Shown here: positions 15,926-23,116 of the stretch, in pieces | How positions within the stretch are numbered: the stretch's first letter is position 1 | Layout: the number at the start of each line of letters is the position of its first letter | Assembly (NCBI RefSeq): GCF_003243465.1 | Contig: NZ_QFQZ01000058.1 | Span: 1 to 31,499, forward strand | Source: Caulobacter segnis | GTDB lineage: Bacteria > Pseudomonadota > Alphaproteobacteria > Caulobacterales > Caulobacteraceae | Direction: 5' to 3' | Length of the DNA: 31,499 bases | Translations under genes and position numbers: made by a program | The notes under the pieces: model-generated | The model's database searches: none | Seen by the model: only the letters and a program-made list of their open reading frames with translations | Told to the model about the DNA's origin: nothing

Positions 15926-17310
15926 TGCCCGACCTCTCCGCCTTCTCGCCCGAGGTCCGCCGCCTGCTGGAAGCCGGCGCCGTCGCCGGGGCCTACGCCC
16001 TGTTCTGCGGTGGGATCGCCCTGCGCGAGGCCCTGCGCCGCCGCGCCGCGCGCCAGGCCGCCGAGGCGCTGTCGCAAGGGGCCGGCGAACCCGTGCTGGT
16101 CGCCTACGCCAGCCAGACCGGTTTCGCCGAGGAGCTGGCCGCCGCCACCGCCAAGGCCCTGTCCGACGCCGGCGCGCCCGTGACCCTGCGCGAGTTGTCG
16201 GCCGTCACCGCCGCCGACCTCTCCGGCCGCGCCCTGTTCGTCGTCAGCACCACCGGCGAAGGCGACGCGCCCGACAGCGCGCGCGCGTTCATCCGCGACG
16301 TGATGAAGGACGGCGCCGACCTTTCGGCCCTGCGCTACGGCGTCCTGGCGCTGGGCGACTCCACCTACACGCACTACTGCGTGTTCGGCCGCACGCTGGA
16401 CGCCTGGCTGGCCCACGCCGGCGCTCAGCCCCTGTTCGACCGCGTAGAGGTCGACGACGGCGACCCAGCGGCGCTGCGCCACTGGCAGGGCAAGCTCGCG
16501 ATCCTGACCGGCGTCACCGACGCGCCCGACTGGAGCCGCCCGGCCTATGGCCGCTGGACGCTTGCCGCCCGCGAGCACCTGAACCCCGGCAGTCCCGGCG
16601 GCGAGGCCTGGCGCATCCGCCTGACGCCGCCCGCCCCGTCCGTAGGCGACGGCGCGACCTGGCGGGCCGGCGATATCCTGGAGATCGGCCCGCGCAACGA
16701 TCCGGCGCTGCCGCATCGCGAATACTCGATCGCCTCCCTGCCCGCCGACGGCGGCGTCGAGCTGATCGTTCGTCTGGCGGTCCGCGCCGACGGCCAGCCG
16801 GGCCTGGGGTCGGGCTGGCTGTGCCGGTTCGCCGAGGTGGGGGGACCGATCGACGCCCGCGTGCGGACCAACCGCAGCTTCCACGCGCCCGATCCGGCGC
16901 GGCCGCTGATCTTGGTGGGCGCGGGCACAGGGCTGGCGGGCCTGCGCGCCCACCTGAAGGCCCGGATCGCCGCCGGCGCGACGCGCAACTGGCTGGTGTT
17001 CGGCGAGCGCACCGCCGCCCATGACTATTTCCTGCAAGACGAGATCGAAGGCTGGGCCGCCTCCGGGGCGCTGGAGCGGCTGGACTTGGCCTTCTCGCGC
17101 GACCAGGCCGAGCGGCTCTACGTCCAGCACCGCCTGCGCGCGGCGGCGGACACCCTGCGCCAGTGGGTGGCGCAGGGCGCGGCGATCTATGTCTGCGGGT
17201 CGCTGGACGGCATGGCGGGCGCGGTCCATGCGGCGCTTGTCGACGTCCTCGGCGCGGAGACGGTCGAGCGGCTGATCGACGAGGGCCTCTATCGCCGGGA
17301 CGTCTACTAG
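15925..17310 (+). CDS. Membrane-anchored flavodoxin/ferredoxin-NADP reductase-type flavoprotein (CysJ-like)
   Basis: A 461-residue two-flavin reductase expected to carry electrons from NADPH through FAD to FMN. Residues 17-34 (AGAVAGAYALFCGGIAL) form one probable membrane anchor. The flavodoxin domain (about 50-195) has VAYASQTGFAEELA, STTGEGDAPDSA and LALGDSTYTHYCVFGR. The FAD/NADP module (about 215-461) has HREYSIASLPADG, LILVGAGTGLAGLRAH, YVCGSLDGMAGAVH and the C-terminal EGLYRRDVY. It resembles the sulfite reductase flavoprotein subunit, but there is no CysI or haemoprotein partner gene here. Instead it is translationally coupled to apbE and follows the PepSY/DUF2271/DUF4198 genes. It probably feeds electrons to the PepSY protein for transfer across the membrane. 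Confidence 0.88.
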   Translation: MPDLSAFSPEVRRLLEAGAVAGAYALFCGGIALREALRRRAARQAAEALSQGAGEPVLVAYASQTGFAEELAAATAKALSDAGAPVTLRELSAVTAADLSGRALFVVSTTGEGDAPDSARAFIRDVMKDGADLSALRYGVLALGDSTYTHYCVFGRTLDAWLAHAGAQPLFDRVEVDDGDPAALRHWQGKLAILTGVTDAPDWSRPAYGRWTLAAREHLNPGSPGGEAWRIRLTPPAPSVGDGATWRAGDILEIGPRNDPALPHREYSIASLPADGGVELIVRLAVRADGQPGLGSGWLCRFAEVGGPIDARVRTNRSFHAPDPARPLILVGAGTGLAGLRAHLKARIAAGATRNWLVFGERTAAHDYFLQDEIEGWAASGALERLDLAFSRDQAERLYVQHRLRAAADTLRQWVAQGAAIYVCGSLDGMAGAVHAALVDVLGAETVERLIDEGLYRRDVY

Positions 17311-17364
17311 GGCCACGCTCGCGCGATCACGGCCCCGCTCTTCCAAGCTGCGCCCGAACCGGTC

Positions 17365-17391
17365 TAGTGTCCCGCCCGCATAGGGACACTA
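17365..17391 (+). promoter_or_regulatory. Perfect 9-bp inverted repeat directly before the xylR start codon
   Basis: TAGTGTCCC (17365-17373) and GGGACACTA (17383-17391) flank a nine-base loop; the right arm ends five bases before the ATG. In RNA the hairpin would enclose the region where the ribosome site should be. As DNA it could be an operator for autoregulation, although it does not resemble the XylR site at xylX. Confidence 0.5.
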
Positions 17392-17396
17392 CAAGA

Positions 17397-18452
17397 ATGA
17401 GCCAACCGCCTGAGCGCCAGCGTCGTCGCACGACCCAGAGCGCCACGATCCGCGACGTCGCCGCCCGCGCCGGGGTCTCGCCGATGACCGTCTCGCGCGT
17501 CATCAATCGCGAGAGCACTGTCAAGGAAGAGACGCGCGTCCTGGTCGAGAAGGCCATCGCCGAGCTCAACTACGCCCCCAATCCCGCCGCCCGCAGCCTG
17601 GCCGGCAGCGCGCCGTTCCGCATCGGCCTGCTCTACGACAATCCCTCGACCGGCTATCTGTCGGAGTTCCTGGTCGGCGCCCTGGACGAGAGCAGCCGCA
17701 CCGGCTCGCAGATCGTCATCGAGAAGTGCGCCGAGCCCGAACTGGCGGGCGCCACGTTGGCCCGGCTGCTGAAGACCGGCGTAGACGGCCTGATCCTGCC
17801 GCCGCCGCTGTGCGAGTCCCCGCAGGTCCTGGCCGAGGTCAAGGCCGCCGGCGCCGCCGCCGTGGCCGTCGCCCCGGGCATGGCCAGCGCCGACATGGCC
17901 ACCATCCGCATCGACAACGAAACCGCCGCCCTGGAGCTGACCCAGCATCTGCTGGCGCTGGGCCACAAGCGCTTCGGCTTCATCAAGGGCCACCCGAACC
18001 AGACCGTCAGCCAGCAGCGGCTGGACGGCTTCCTGGCGGCGCTGAAGGCCGCCGGCATCCCCGACAAGGACATCCTGGTCGAGCAGGGTTACTTCACCTA
18101 TCGCTCGGGCCTGGAGGCGGCCGAACGGCTGCTGGCGGTCGAGCCGCGTCCGACCGCGATCTTCGCGGCCAACGACGACATGGCCGCCGCGACGGCCGGC
18201 GTCGCCCATCGCCTGGGCCTGGACGTGCCGGGCGACGTCTCGATCGTCGGCTTCGACGACACCTCGATCGCCGACAACATCTGGCCGCCCCTGACCACGG
18301 TCCACCAGCCGATCGCCGCCATGGCCCGCGCGGCCGTGGATCTGGTGCTGGAGGAAATCCGCCGCCACCGCGACGGCGGCGGCGAGCCCCGCCAGCTGAC
18401 GCACCCGCACACGCTGATCGTGCGGGACTCCAGCGGGCCGGTGAGCGAATAA
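17397..18452 (+). CDS. xylR: LacI-family transcriptional repressor XylR
   Basis: A 351-residue repressor. The N-terminal helix-turn-helix is ATIRDVAARAGVSPMTVSRV with hinge NYAPNPAARSLAG (residues about 17-70). The sugar-binding core has FRIGLLYDNPSTGYLSEFL, IRIDNETAALELTQHLLALG, FGFIKGHPNQTVSQQRLDGF, AIFAANDDMAAAT and DVSIVGFDDTSIADNIWPPL. In C. crescentus a LacI-type XylR represses the xylX operon and other xylose genes by binding a TGTTAGCGCTACCA-type operator, and this site is present before xylX here, 218 bp past the end of this gene. The ATG at 17397 has a weak ribosome site and a perfect inverted repeat just before it. The pairing with XylR rests on the operator, the family and the position. 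Confidence 0.88.
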   Translation: MSQPPERQRRRTTQSATIRDVAARAGVSPMTVSRVINRESTVKEETRVLVEKAIAELNYAPNPAARSLAGSAPFRIGLLYDNPSTGYLSEFLVGALDESSRTGSQIVIEKCAEPELAGATLARLLKTGVDGLILPPPLCESPQVLAEVKAAGAAAVAVAPGMASADMATIRIDNETAALELTQHLLALGHKRFGFIKGHPNQTVSQQRLDGFLAALKAAGIPDKDILVEQGYFTYRSGLEAAERLLAVEPRPTAIFAANDDMAAATAGVAHRLGLDVPGDVSIVGFDDTSIADNIWPPLTTVHQPIAAMARAAVDLVLEEIRRHRDGGGEPRQLTHPHTLIVRDSSGPVSE

Positions 18453-18622
18453 TCCCCTCTCCCGCCGGAAGAGGGCGGGGCCCGCGCGAAGCGTGGGAGG
18501 GTGAGTGGGTAGGACGGTTCAGGGCTCGCAAAGACTCTCGGATAAGGACGGTGAGGGCGTAACCACTCACCCTCCCACCGCTACGCGGCGGGCCCCTCCC
18601 TCTCTCAAAGAGAGAGGGATTT
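18453..18622. repeat. Long imperfect palindrome (intergenic repeat C) with a GANTC site
   Basis: GTGGGAGGGTGAGTGG (18493-18508) is matched exactly by CCACTCACCCTCCCAC (18563-18578). Outer segments rich in CCCTCTC and GAGAGAGGG extend the pairing to nearly the whole span. The loop carries GACTC (18533-18537), a CcrM methylation sequence; long Caulobacter intergenic repeats are known to be associated with such sites. It separates xylR from the xylX promoter and accounts for most of that 301-bp gap. Confidence 0.75.
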
Positions 18623-18643
18623 CGGACCTCTTCCCCTATTGGT

Positions 18644-18671
18644 CTGACAACGTGCTTGCAGCCGCTACATG
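18644..18671 (+). promoter_or_regulatory. xylX promoter
   Basis: CTGACA (18644-18649), a 14-base gap, and GCTACATG (18664-18671) fit the Caulobacter housekeeping pattern TTGaCgS then GCTANAWC (one mismatch in each element). Transcription should begin near 18678, inside the XylR operator. Confidence 0.7.
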
Positions 18672-18683
18672 TTAGCGCTACCA
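18670..18683 (+). promoter_or_regulatory. XylR operator at the xylX promoter
   Basis: TGTTAGCGCTACCA is identical to the 14-bp motif I know from promoters of xylose-inducible genes in C. crescentus. Its centre TAGCGCTA is palindromic. It overlaps the end of the -10 element and the probable start site, so bound XylR would block initiation. Confidence 0.85.
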
Positions 18684-18753
18684 AGCTTTCGACCAACGAG
18701 CGCCGCCGACGGTTTCGGCGTGTGCAGACGCTCGGCAAAGGGGAGACGACGCC

Positions 18754-19908
18754 GTGGGCGTAAGCGAATTCCTTCCGGAAGACTGGAAAAACGCGACCCT
18801 GCTGGGCCGCATCGACTTCGGCGAAGGCCCGACGCCCGTGCTGGTGCGCGGCGGCCGCGTCGAGGACATGTCCAAGGTCGCGCCGACCGTCGCCGACCTG
18901 ATGAACGCCTTCCAGCCCGGCGCCCCCCTGCCGCGCGGCGAGGACAAGGGCCCGCTCGAAGACCTCGACATCCGCCCGGTCTGGGAAGACCCCGAGGGCG
19001 CCGCGCCCGTGAAGCTGCTGGCCCCGGTCGACCTGCAGGTGCTGAAGGCCGCCGGCGTGACCTTCGCCGTCTCGACCCTGGAGCGGGTGATCGAGGAGCG
19101 CGCCCGCGGCGACGCCGCCGCCGCCCTGAAGATCCGCGAGCAGCTGTCGGCCAGCATGGGCGGCGATCTCAAGAGCGTGAATCCCGGCTCGGAGGGCGCC
19201 GAACGCCTGAAGCAGACTCTGATCAAGGACGGCCTCTGGTCGCAGTACCTGGAAGTCGCCATCGGCCCCGACGCCGAGATCTTCACCAAGGGTCCGACCC
19301 TGTCCTCGATGGGCTGGGGCGACCATGTCGGCGTCCGCTATGACAGCCACTGGAACAACCCCGAGCCGGAAGTCGTGCTGCTGTGCGACGGTTCGGGCCA
19401 GATCCGCGGCGCCTCGCTGGGCAACGACGTCAACCTGCGCGACTTCGAAGGCCGCAGCGCCTTGCTCCTCAGCAAGGCCAAGGACAACAACGCCTCGTGC
19501 GCCATCGGTCCGTTCTTCCGCCTGTTCGACGAGACCTTCAGCCTGGACGACGTCCGCTCGGCCGAGGTCGAGCTGAAGATCACCGGCCGCGACAACTTCG
19601 TGCTCGACGGCAAGTCGAACATGAGCCTGATCAGCCGCGATCCCGCTGTCCTCGCGGGGCAGGCGTTCGGCAAGCAGCACCAGTATCCAGACGGCTTCGC
19701 CCTGTTCCTGGGCACCATGTTCGCCCCGATCCAGGACCGCGACACCCCCGGCCAGGGCTTCACCCACAAGGTCGGCGACCGCGTCCGCGTCTCGACCGCC
19801 AAGCTGGGCGTGCTCGAGAACGAGGTCACCACCTGCGACAAGGCCAAGCCGTGGACGTTCGGCCTGTCGGCCCTGATCCGCAACCTGGCCGGCCGCGGCC
19901 TGCTGTAA
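18754..19908 (+). CDS. xylX: 2-keto-3-deoxy-D-xylonate dehydratase XylX
   Basis: Converts 2-keto-3-deoxy-D-xylonate to 2-oxoglutarate semialdehyde, the fourth step of oxidative xylose breakdown. The 384-residue protein belongs to the fumarylacetoacetase (FAH) fold family. Family features include GPTLSSMGWGDHVGVRY, WNNPEPEVVLL with metal-binding acidic residues, GNDVNLRDFEGRSALLLS, VELKITGRDNFVLDGKSNM and FTHKVGDRVRVSTAKLG. The start MGVSEFLPEDWK at the GTG (18754) has GGGGAGA eight bases upstream and matches the Caulobacter protein. It is the first gene of xylXABCD, behind the XylR-controlled promoter, with a leader of about 75 bases. The xylA ATG follows 16 bp after its stop. Confidence 0.97.
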   Translation: MGVSEFLPEDWKNATLLGRIDFGEGPTPVLVRGGRVEDMSKVAPTVADLMNAFQPGAPLPRGEDKGPLEDLDIRPVWEDPEGAAPVKLLAPVDLQVLKAAGVTFAVSTLERVIEERARGDAAAALKIREQLSASMGGDLKSVNPGSEGAERLKQTLIKDGLWSQYLEVAIGPDAEIFTKGPTLSSMGWGDHVGVRYDSHWNNPEPEVVLLCDGSGQIRGASLGNDVNLRDFEGRSALLLSKAKDNNASCAIGPFFRLFDETFSLDDVRSAEVELKITGRDNFVLDGKSNMSLISRDPAVLAGQAFGKQHQYPDGFALFLGTMFAPIQDRDTPGQGFTHKVGDRVRVSTAKLGVLENEVTTCDKAKPWTFGLSALIRNLAGRGLL

Positions 19909-19924
19909 TCGAAGGATCATCGGC

Positions 19925-21361
19925 ATGACCGACACCCTGCGCCACTATATCGGCGGCGAACGCGTCGCGGCCGACGCCCCGGCCGAGAGCCTGAACCCGT
20001 CCAACACCAACGACGTCGTCGCCAAGGTGCCGATGGGCGGCCAGGCCGAGGTCGACGCCGCCGTCGACGCGGCCAAGAAGGCTTTCCCAAGCTGGTCGGA
20101 AGCCTCGCCGGAAGTCCGCTCGGACCTCTTGGACAAGGTCGGCTCGACCATCATCGCCCGCAGCGCTGACATCGGCCGCCTGCTCGCCCGAGAAGAGGGC
20201 AAGACGCTAGCCGAGGGCATCGGCGAAACCGTCCGCGCCGGCCGCATCTTCAAGTACTTCGCCGGCGAGGCCCTGCGCCGTCACGGCCAGAACCTGGAAA
20301 GCACCCGTCCGGGCGTCGAGGTCCAGACCTATCGTCAAGCCGTCGGCGTGTTTGGCCTGATCACGCCGTGGAACTTCCCGATCGCCATCCCGGCCTGGAA
20401 GGCCGCGCCCGCGCTCGCCTTCGGCAACACCGTGGTGATCAAGCCGGCCGGCCCGACCCCGGCCACCGCCAACGTCATCGCCGACATCATGCAGGAGTGC
20501 GGCGCGCCCGCGGGCGTGTTCAACATGCTGTTCGGCCGCGGCTCGATGGGCGACGTGCTGATCAAGCACAAGGACGTGGACGGGATCTCGTTCACCGGCT
20601 CGCAGGGCGTGGGCGCGCAGGTCGCCGCCGCCGCCATGGCGCGCCAGGCCCGCGTGCAGCTGGAGATGGGCGGCAAGAACCCGCTGATCATCCTGGACGA
20701 CGCCGACCTCGAGCGCGCCGTCGCCATCGCTCTGGACGGCTCGTTCTACGCCACCGGCCAGCGCTGCACCGCCAGCTCGCGCCTCATCGTCCAGGACGGG
20801 ATCCACGACAAGTTCTTGGCCCTGCTGGCCGAGAAGGTCGCCGCGCTCCGTGTTGGCGACGCCTTGGATCCCAACACCCAGATCGGGCCGGCCGTCTCCG
20901 AAGACCAGATGGAGACGAGCTACAAGTACATCGACATCGCCACCGGCGAAGGCGGTCGCGTCGTGACCGGCGGCGGTCGCCTGAAGCTCGACAATCCGGG
21001 CTGGTACGTGCAGCCGACCCTGATCGCCGACACCGAAGCCGGCATGCGGATCAACAACGAGGAGGTCTTCGGCCCCGTCGCCTCGACCATCCGGGTCAAG
21101 TCTTACGAAGAGGCCCTGGAGATCGCCAACGGCGTCGAGTTTGGCCTGTCGGCCGGCATCGCCACGACCTCGCTGAAGTACGCCCGCCACTTCCAGCGTC
21201 ACGCCAAGGCCGGCATGACCATGGTCAACCTGGCCACGGCCGGCGTCGACTACCACGTGCCGTTCGGCGGCACGAAGAGCAGCTCGTACGGCGCGCGCGA
21301 ACAGGGCTTCGCCGCCGTCGAGTTCTTCACCCAGACAAAAACCTCCTACTCGTGGTCGTAA
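19925..21361 (+). CDS. xylA: 2-oxoglutarate semialdehyde dehydrogenase XylA
   Basis: An NAD(P)-dependent aldehyde dehydrogenase that oxidises 2-oxoglutarate semialdehyde to 2-oxoglutarate, the last step of the pathway, feeding the TCA cycle. The 478-residue protein shows the full ALDH layout: FGLITPWNFPIAIPAWKAAP, VVIKPAGPTPATA, ISFTGSQGVG (Rossmann glycine motif), LEMGGKN (E247, general base), GQRCTASS (C281, catalytic thiol), EEVFGPVASTIRV and YHVPFGGTKSSSYG. GAAGGA precedes the ATG. It must not be confused with xylose isomerase, also called XylA in other bacteria. The xylB ATG follows 5 bp after its stop. Confidence 0.97.
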   Translation: MTDTLRHYIGGERVAADAPAESLNPSNTNDVVAKVPMGGQAEVDAAVDAAKKAFPSWSEASPEVRSDLLDKVGSTIIARSADIGRLLAREEGKTLAEGIGETVRAGRIFKYFAGEALRRHGQNLESTRPGVEVQTYRQAVGVFGLITPWNFPIAIPAWKAAPALAFGNTVVIKPAGPTPATANVIADIMQECGAPAGVFNMLFGRGSMGDVLIKHKDVDGISFTGSQGVGAQVAAAAMARQARVQLEMGGKNPLIILDDADLERAVAIALDGSFYATGQRCTASSRLIVQDGIHDKFLALLAEKVAALRVGDALDPNTQIGPAVSEDQMETSYKYIDIATGEGGRVVTGGGRLKLDNPGWYVQPTLIADTEAGMRINNEEVFGPVASTIRVKSYEEALEIANGVEFGLSAGIATTSLKYARHFQRHAKAGMTMVNLATAGVDYHVPFGGTKSSSYGAREQGFAAVEFFTQTKTSYSWS

Positions 21362-21366
21362 GCAGC

Positions 21367-22116
21367 ATGTCCTCAGCCATCTATCCCAGCCTGAAGGGCA
21401 AGCGCGTCGTCATCACCGGCGGCGGTTCGGGCATCGGCGCCGGCCTCGTCGCCGGCTTCGTGCGCCAGGGCGCCGAGGTGATCTTCCTCGACATCGTCGA
21501 CGCGGACTCGCAAGCCCTGGTCGCCGAGCTGTCGAAGGACGCGGCCATCGCGCCGGTCTACAAGCGCTGCGACCTGATGGACATCGACGCGCTGAAGGCG
21601 GTGTTCGCCGAGATCGGCGACGTCGACGTGCTGGTCAACAACGCCGGCAACGACGACCGCCACAGCCTGGCCGACCTGACCCCCGCCTACTGGGACAACC
21701 GGATCGGCGTGAACCTGCGCCACATGGTGTTCGCGGCCCAGGCCGTGGCCGAGGGCATGAAGAAGCGCGGCGGCGGCGCCATCATCAACTTCGGCTCGAT
21801 CAGCTGGCACCTGGGTCTTGAAGACCTCGTCCTCTACGAAACCGCCAAGGCCGGCATCGAGGGTATGACCCGCGCCCTCGCTCGCGAGCTGGGCCCCGAC
21901 GACATCCGCGTCACCTGCGTGGTGCCGGGCAACGTCAAGACCAAGCGCCAGGAGAAGTGGTACACCCCCGAAGGCGAGGCCGAGATCGTGGCCGCCCAAT
22001 GCCTGAAGGGCCGCATCCTGCCGGATCACGTCGCCTCGCTGGTGCTGTTCCTGGCCTCGGACGACGCCTCGCTGTGCACCGGTCACGAATACTGGATCGA
22101 CGCCGGCTGGCGTTGA
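21367..22116 (+). CDS. xylB: D-xylose 1-dehydrogenase XylB (SDR family)
   Basis: Oxidises D-xylose to D-xylono-1,4-lactone with NAD+, the first pathway step. The 249-residue short-chain dehydrogenase has GGGSGIGAGL (cofactor loop), VLVNNAGNDDRH, INFGSISWHLG with S144, and YETAK with Y157 and K161. VVPGNVKTKRQEKWYTPEGE and CTGHEYWIDAGWR at the C-terminus match the Caulobacter enzyme closely. The ATG lies 5 bp after xylA. After its stop the operon is interrupted by a 108-bp palindromic repeat before xylC. Confidence 0.97.
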   Translation: MSSAIYPSLKGKRVVITGGGSGIGAGLVAGFVRQGAEVIFLDIVDADSQALVAELSKDAAIAPVYKRCDLMDIDALKAVFAEIGDVDVLVNNAGNDDRHSLADLTPAYWDNRIGVNLRHMVFAAQAVAEGMKKRGGGAIINFGSISWHLGLEDLVLYETAKAGIEGMTRALARELGPDDIRVTCVVPGNVKTKRQEKWYTPEGEAEIVAAQCLKGRILPDHVASLVLFLASDDASLCTGHEYWIDAGWR

Positions 22117-22122
22117 CAAAAG

Positions 22123-22230
22123 CCCCCTTCCCCCTTGATGGGGGAAGGGTCGGGGATGGGGGTGATATGGCGGTTCGGCCGCCGATGTCCTATTCACCCC
22201 CACCCTACCCTCCCCCATCAAGGGGGAGGG
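22123..22230. repeat. Long imperfect palindrome (intergenic repeat D) between xylB and xylC
   Basis: CCCTTCCCCC (22125-22134) pairs with GGGGGAAGGG (22140-22149), and CCCTCCCCC (22208-22216) pairs with GGGGGAGGG (22222-22230). The left arm CCTTGATGGGGGAAGGG and the right arm CCCTCCCCCATCAAGG are also reverse complements, so the whole block can fold as one structure of about 40-base arms. No T tract follows. It fills the only sizeable gap in xylXABCD and ends 16 bases before the xylC ATG. Confidence 0.8.
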
Positions 22231-22246
22231 ACAAGAAGAGGCTGAT

Positions 22247-23116
22247 ATGACCGCTGAAGTCACCTGCGTTTGGGATCTGAAGGCCACCTTGGGCGAAGGC
22301 CCGATCTGGACCGGCGACGCGCTGTGGTTCGTGGACATCAAGGGTCACAAGATCCACCGCTATGCGCCGGCGACGGGCGAAGCCACCACGTTCAACACGC
22401 CCGAGCAGGTCACCTTCCTGGCGCCCCTGGCCATTGGCGACGCCTTCGTCGCCGGCCTCAAGTCGGGCCTGCACAAGTTCCACCCGCTGACCGGCTTGCA
22501 GCGTTTCCTCGAGATCGAGGACGTCGCGCTGGACAACCGTCCCAACGACGCCACCGTCGACGCGCAAGGCCGCCTGTGGTTCGGCACCATGCACGACGGC
22601 GAAGAGAACAAGAGCGGCGCGCTCTACCGTATGGACGCCCAGGGCGTGGCGCGGATGGACAAGGACATCTGCATCACCAACGGCCCGTGCGTCTCGCCCG
22701 ACGGCAAGACCCTCTACCACACCGACACCCTGGAAAAGACGATCTGGGCCTATGACCTGGCCGAGGATGGCTCGCTGTCCAACAAGCGCGTCTTCGTGAA
22801 GATCGCCGTCGGCGACGACGTCTATCCGGACGGCTCGGTCGTCGACTCCGAGGGCTATCTGTGGACCGCCCTGTGGGGCGGCTACGGCGCGATCCGTTTC
22901 TCGCCCGCCGGCGAGGCCGTGGCGCGCGTGGAACTGCCCGCGCCCAACGTCACCAAGGCCTGCTTCGGCGGTCCTGACCTGAAGACCCTGTTCTTCACCA
23001 CCGCCCGCAAGGGCCTGAGCGACGAAACCCTGGCCCAGTATCCGCTGGCCGGCGGCCTGTTCGCGCTGCGGGTCGATGTCGCGGGCCAGCCCCAATACGA
23101 GGTCCGCCTTGTCTGA
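22247..23116 (+). CDS. xylC: Xylono-1,4-lactonase XylC (SMP-30/gluconolactonase family)
   Basis: Hydrolyses xylonolactone to xylonate, the second step. The 289-residue six-bladed propeller protein has LGEGPIW (E17, metal ligand), ALDNRPNDATVDAQGRLWFG with conserved N and D, CITNGPCVSPDGKTLYHTDT, DDVYPDGSVVDSEGYLW and the C-terminal TTARKGLSDE. The ATG at 22247 is preceded by AAGAAGAGG close to the right arm of repeat D. Its end overlaps the xylD start by eight bases when xylD begins at the TTG. Confidence 0.97.
   Translation: MTAEVTCVWDLKATLGEGPIWTGDALWFVDIKGHKIHRYAPATGEATTFNTPEQVTFLAPLAIGDAFVAGLKSGLHKFHPLTGLQRFLEIEDVALDNRPNDATVDAQGRLWFGTMHDGEENKSGALYRMDAQGVARMDKDICITNGPCVSPDGKTLYHTDTLEKTIWAYDLAEDGSLSNKRVFVKIAVGDDVYPDGSVVDSEGYLWTALWGGYGAIRFSPAGEAVARVELPAPNVTKACFGGPDLKTLFFTTARKGLSDETLAQYPLAGGLFALRVDVAGQPQYEVRLV

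Noticed and set aside
15925..17310. Assimilatory sulfite reductase flavoprotein subunit (cysJ)
   Set aside because: Domain order is similar, but it has a membrane anchor, no cysI partner, and is coupled to apbE, so a role in the PepSY redox chain fits better.
17358..17363. ACCGGT 34-39 bp upstream of xylR, as a third copy of the operator
   Set aside because: The flanks (CCGA and CTAG) do not fit TGnn and nnCA; a bare six-base match is expected by chance.
19925..21361. Reading xylA as xylose isomerase
   Set aside because: The protein is an aldehyde dehydrogenase with C281 and E247; only the gene name coincides.
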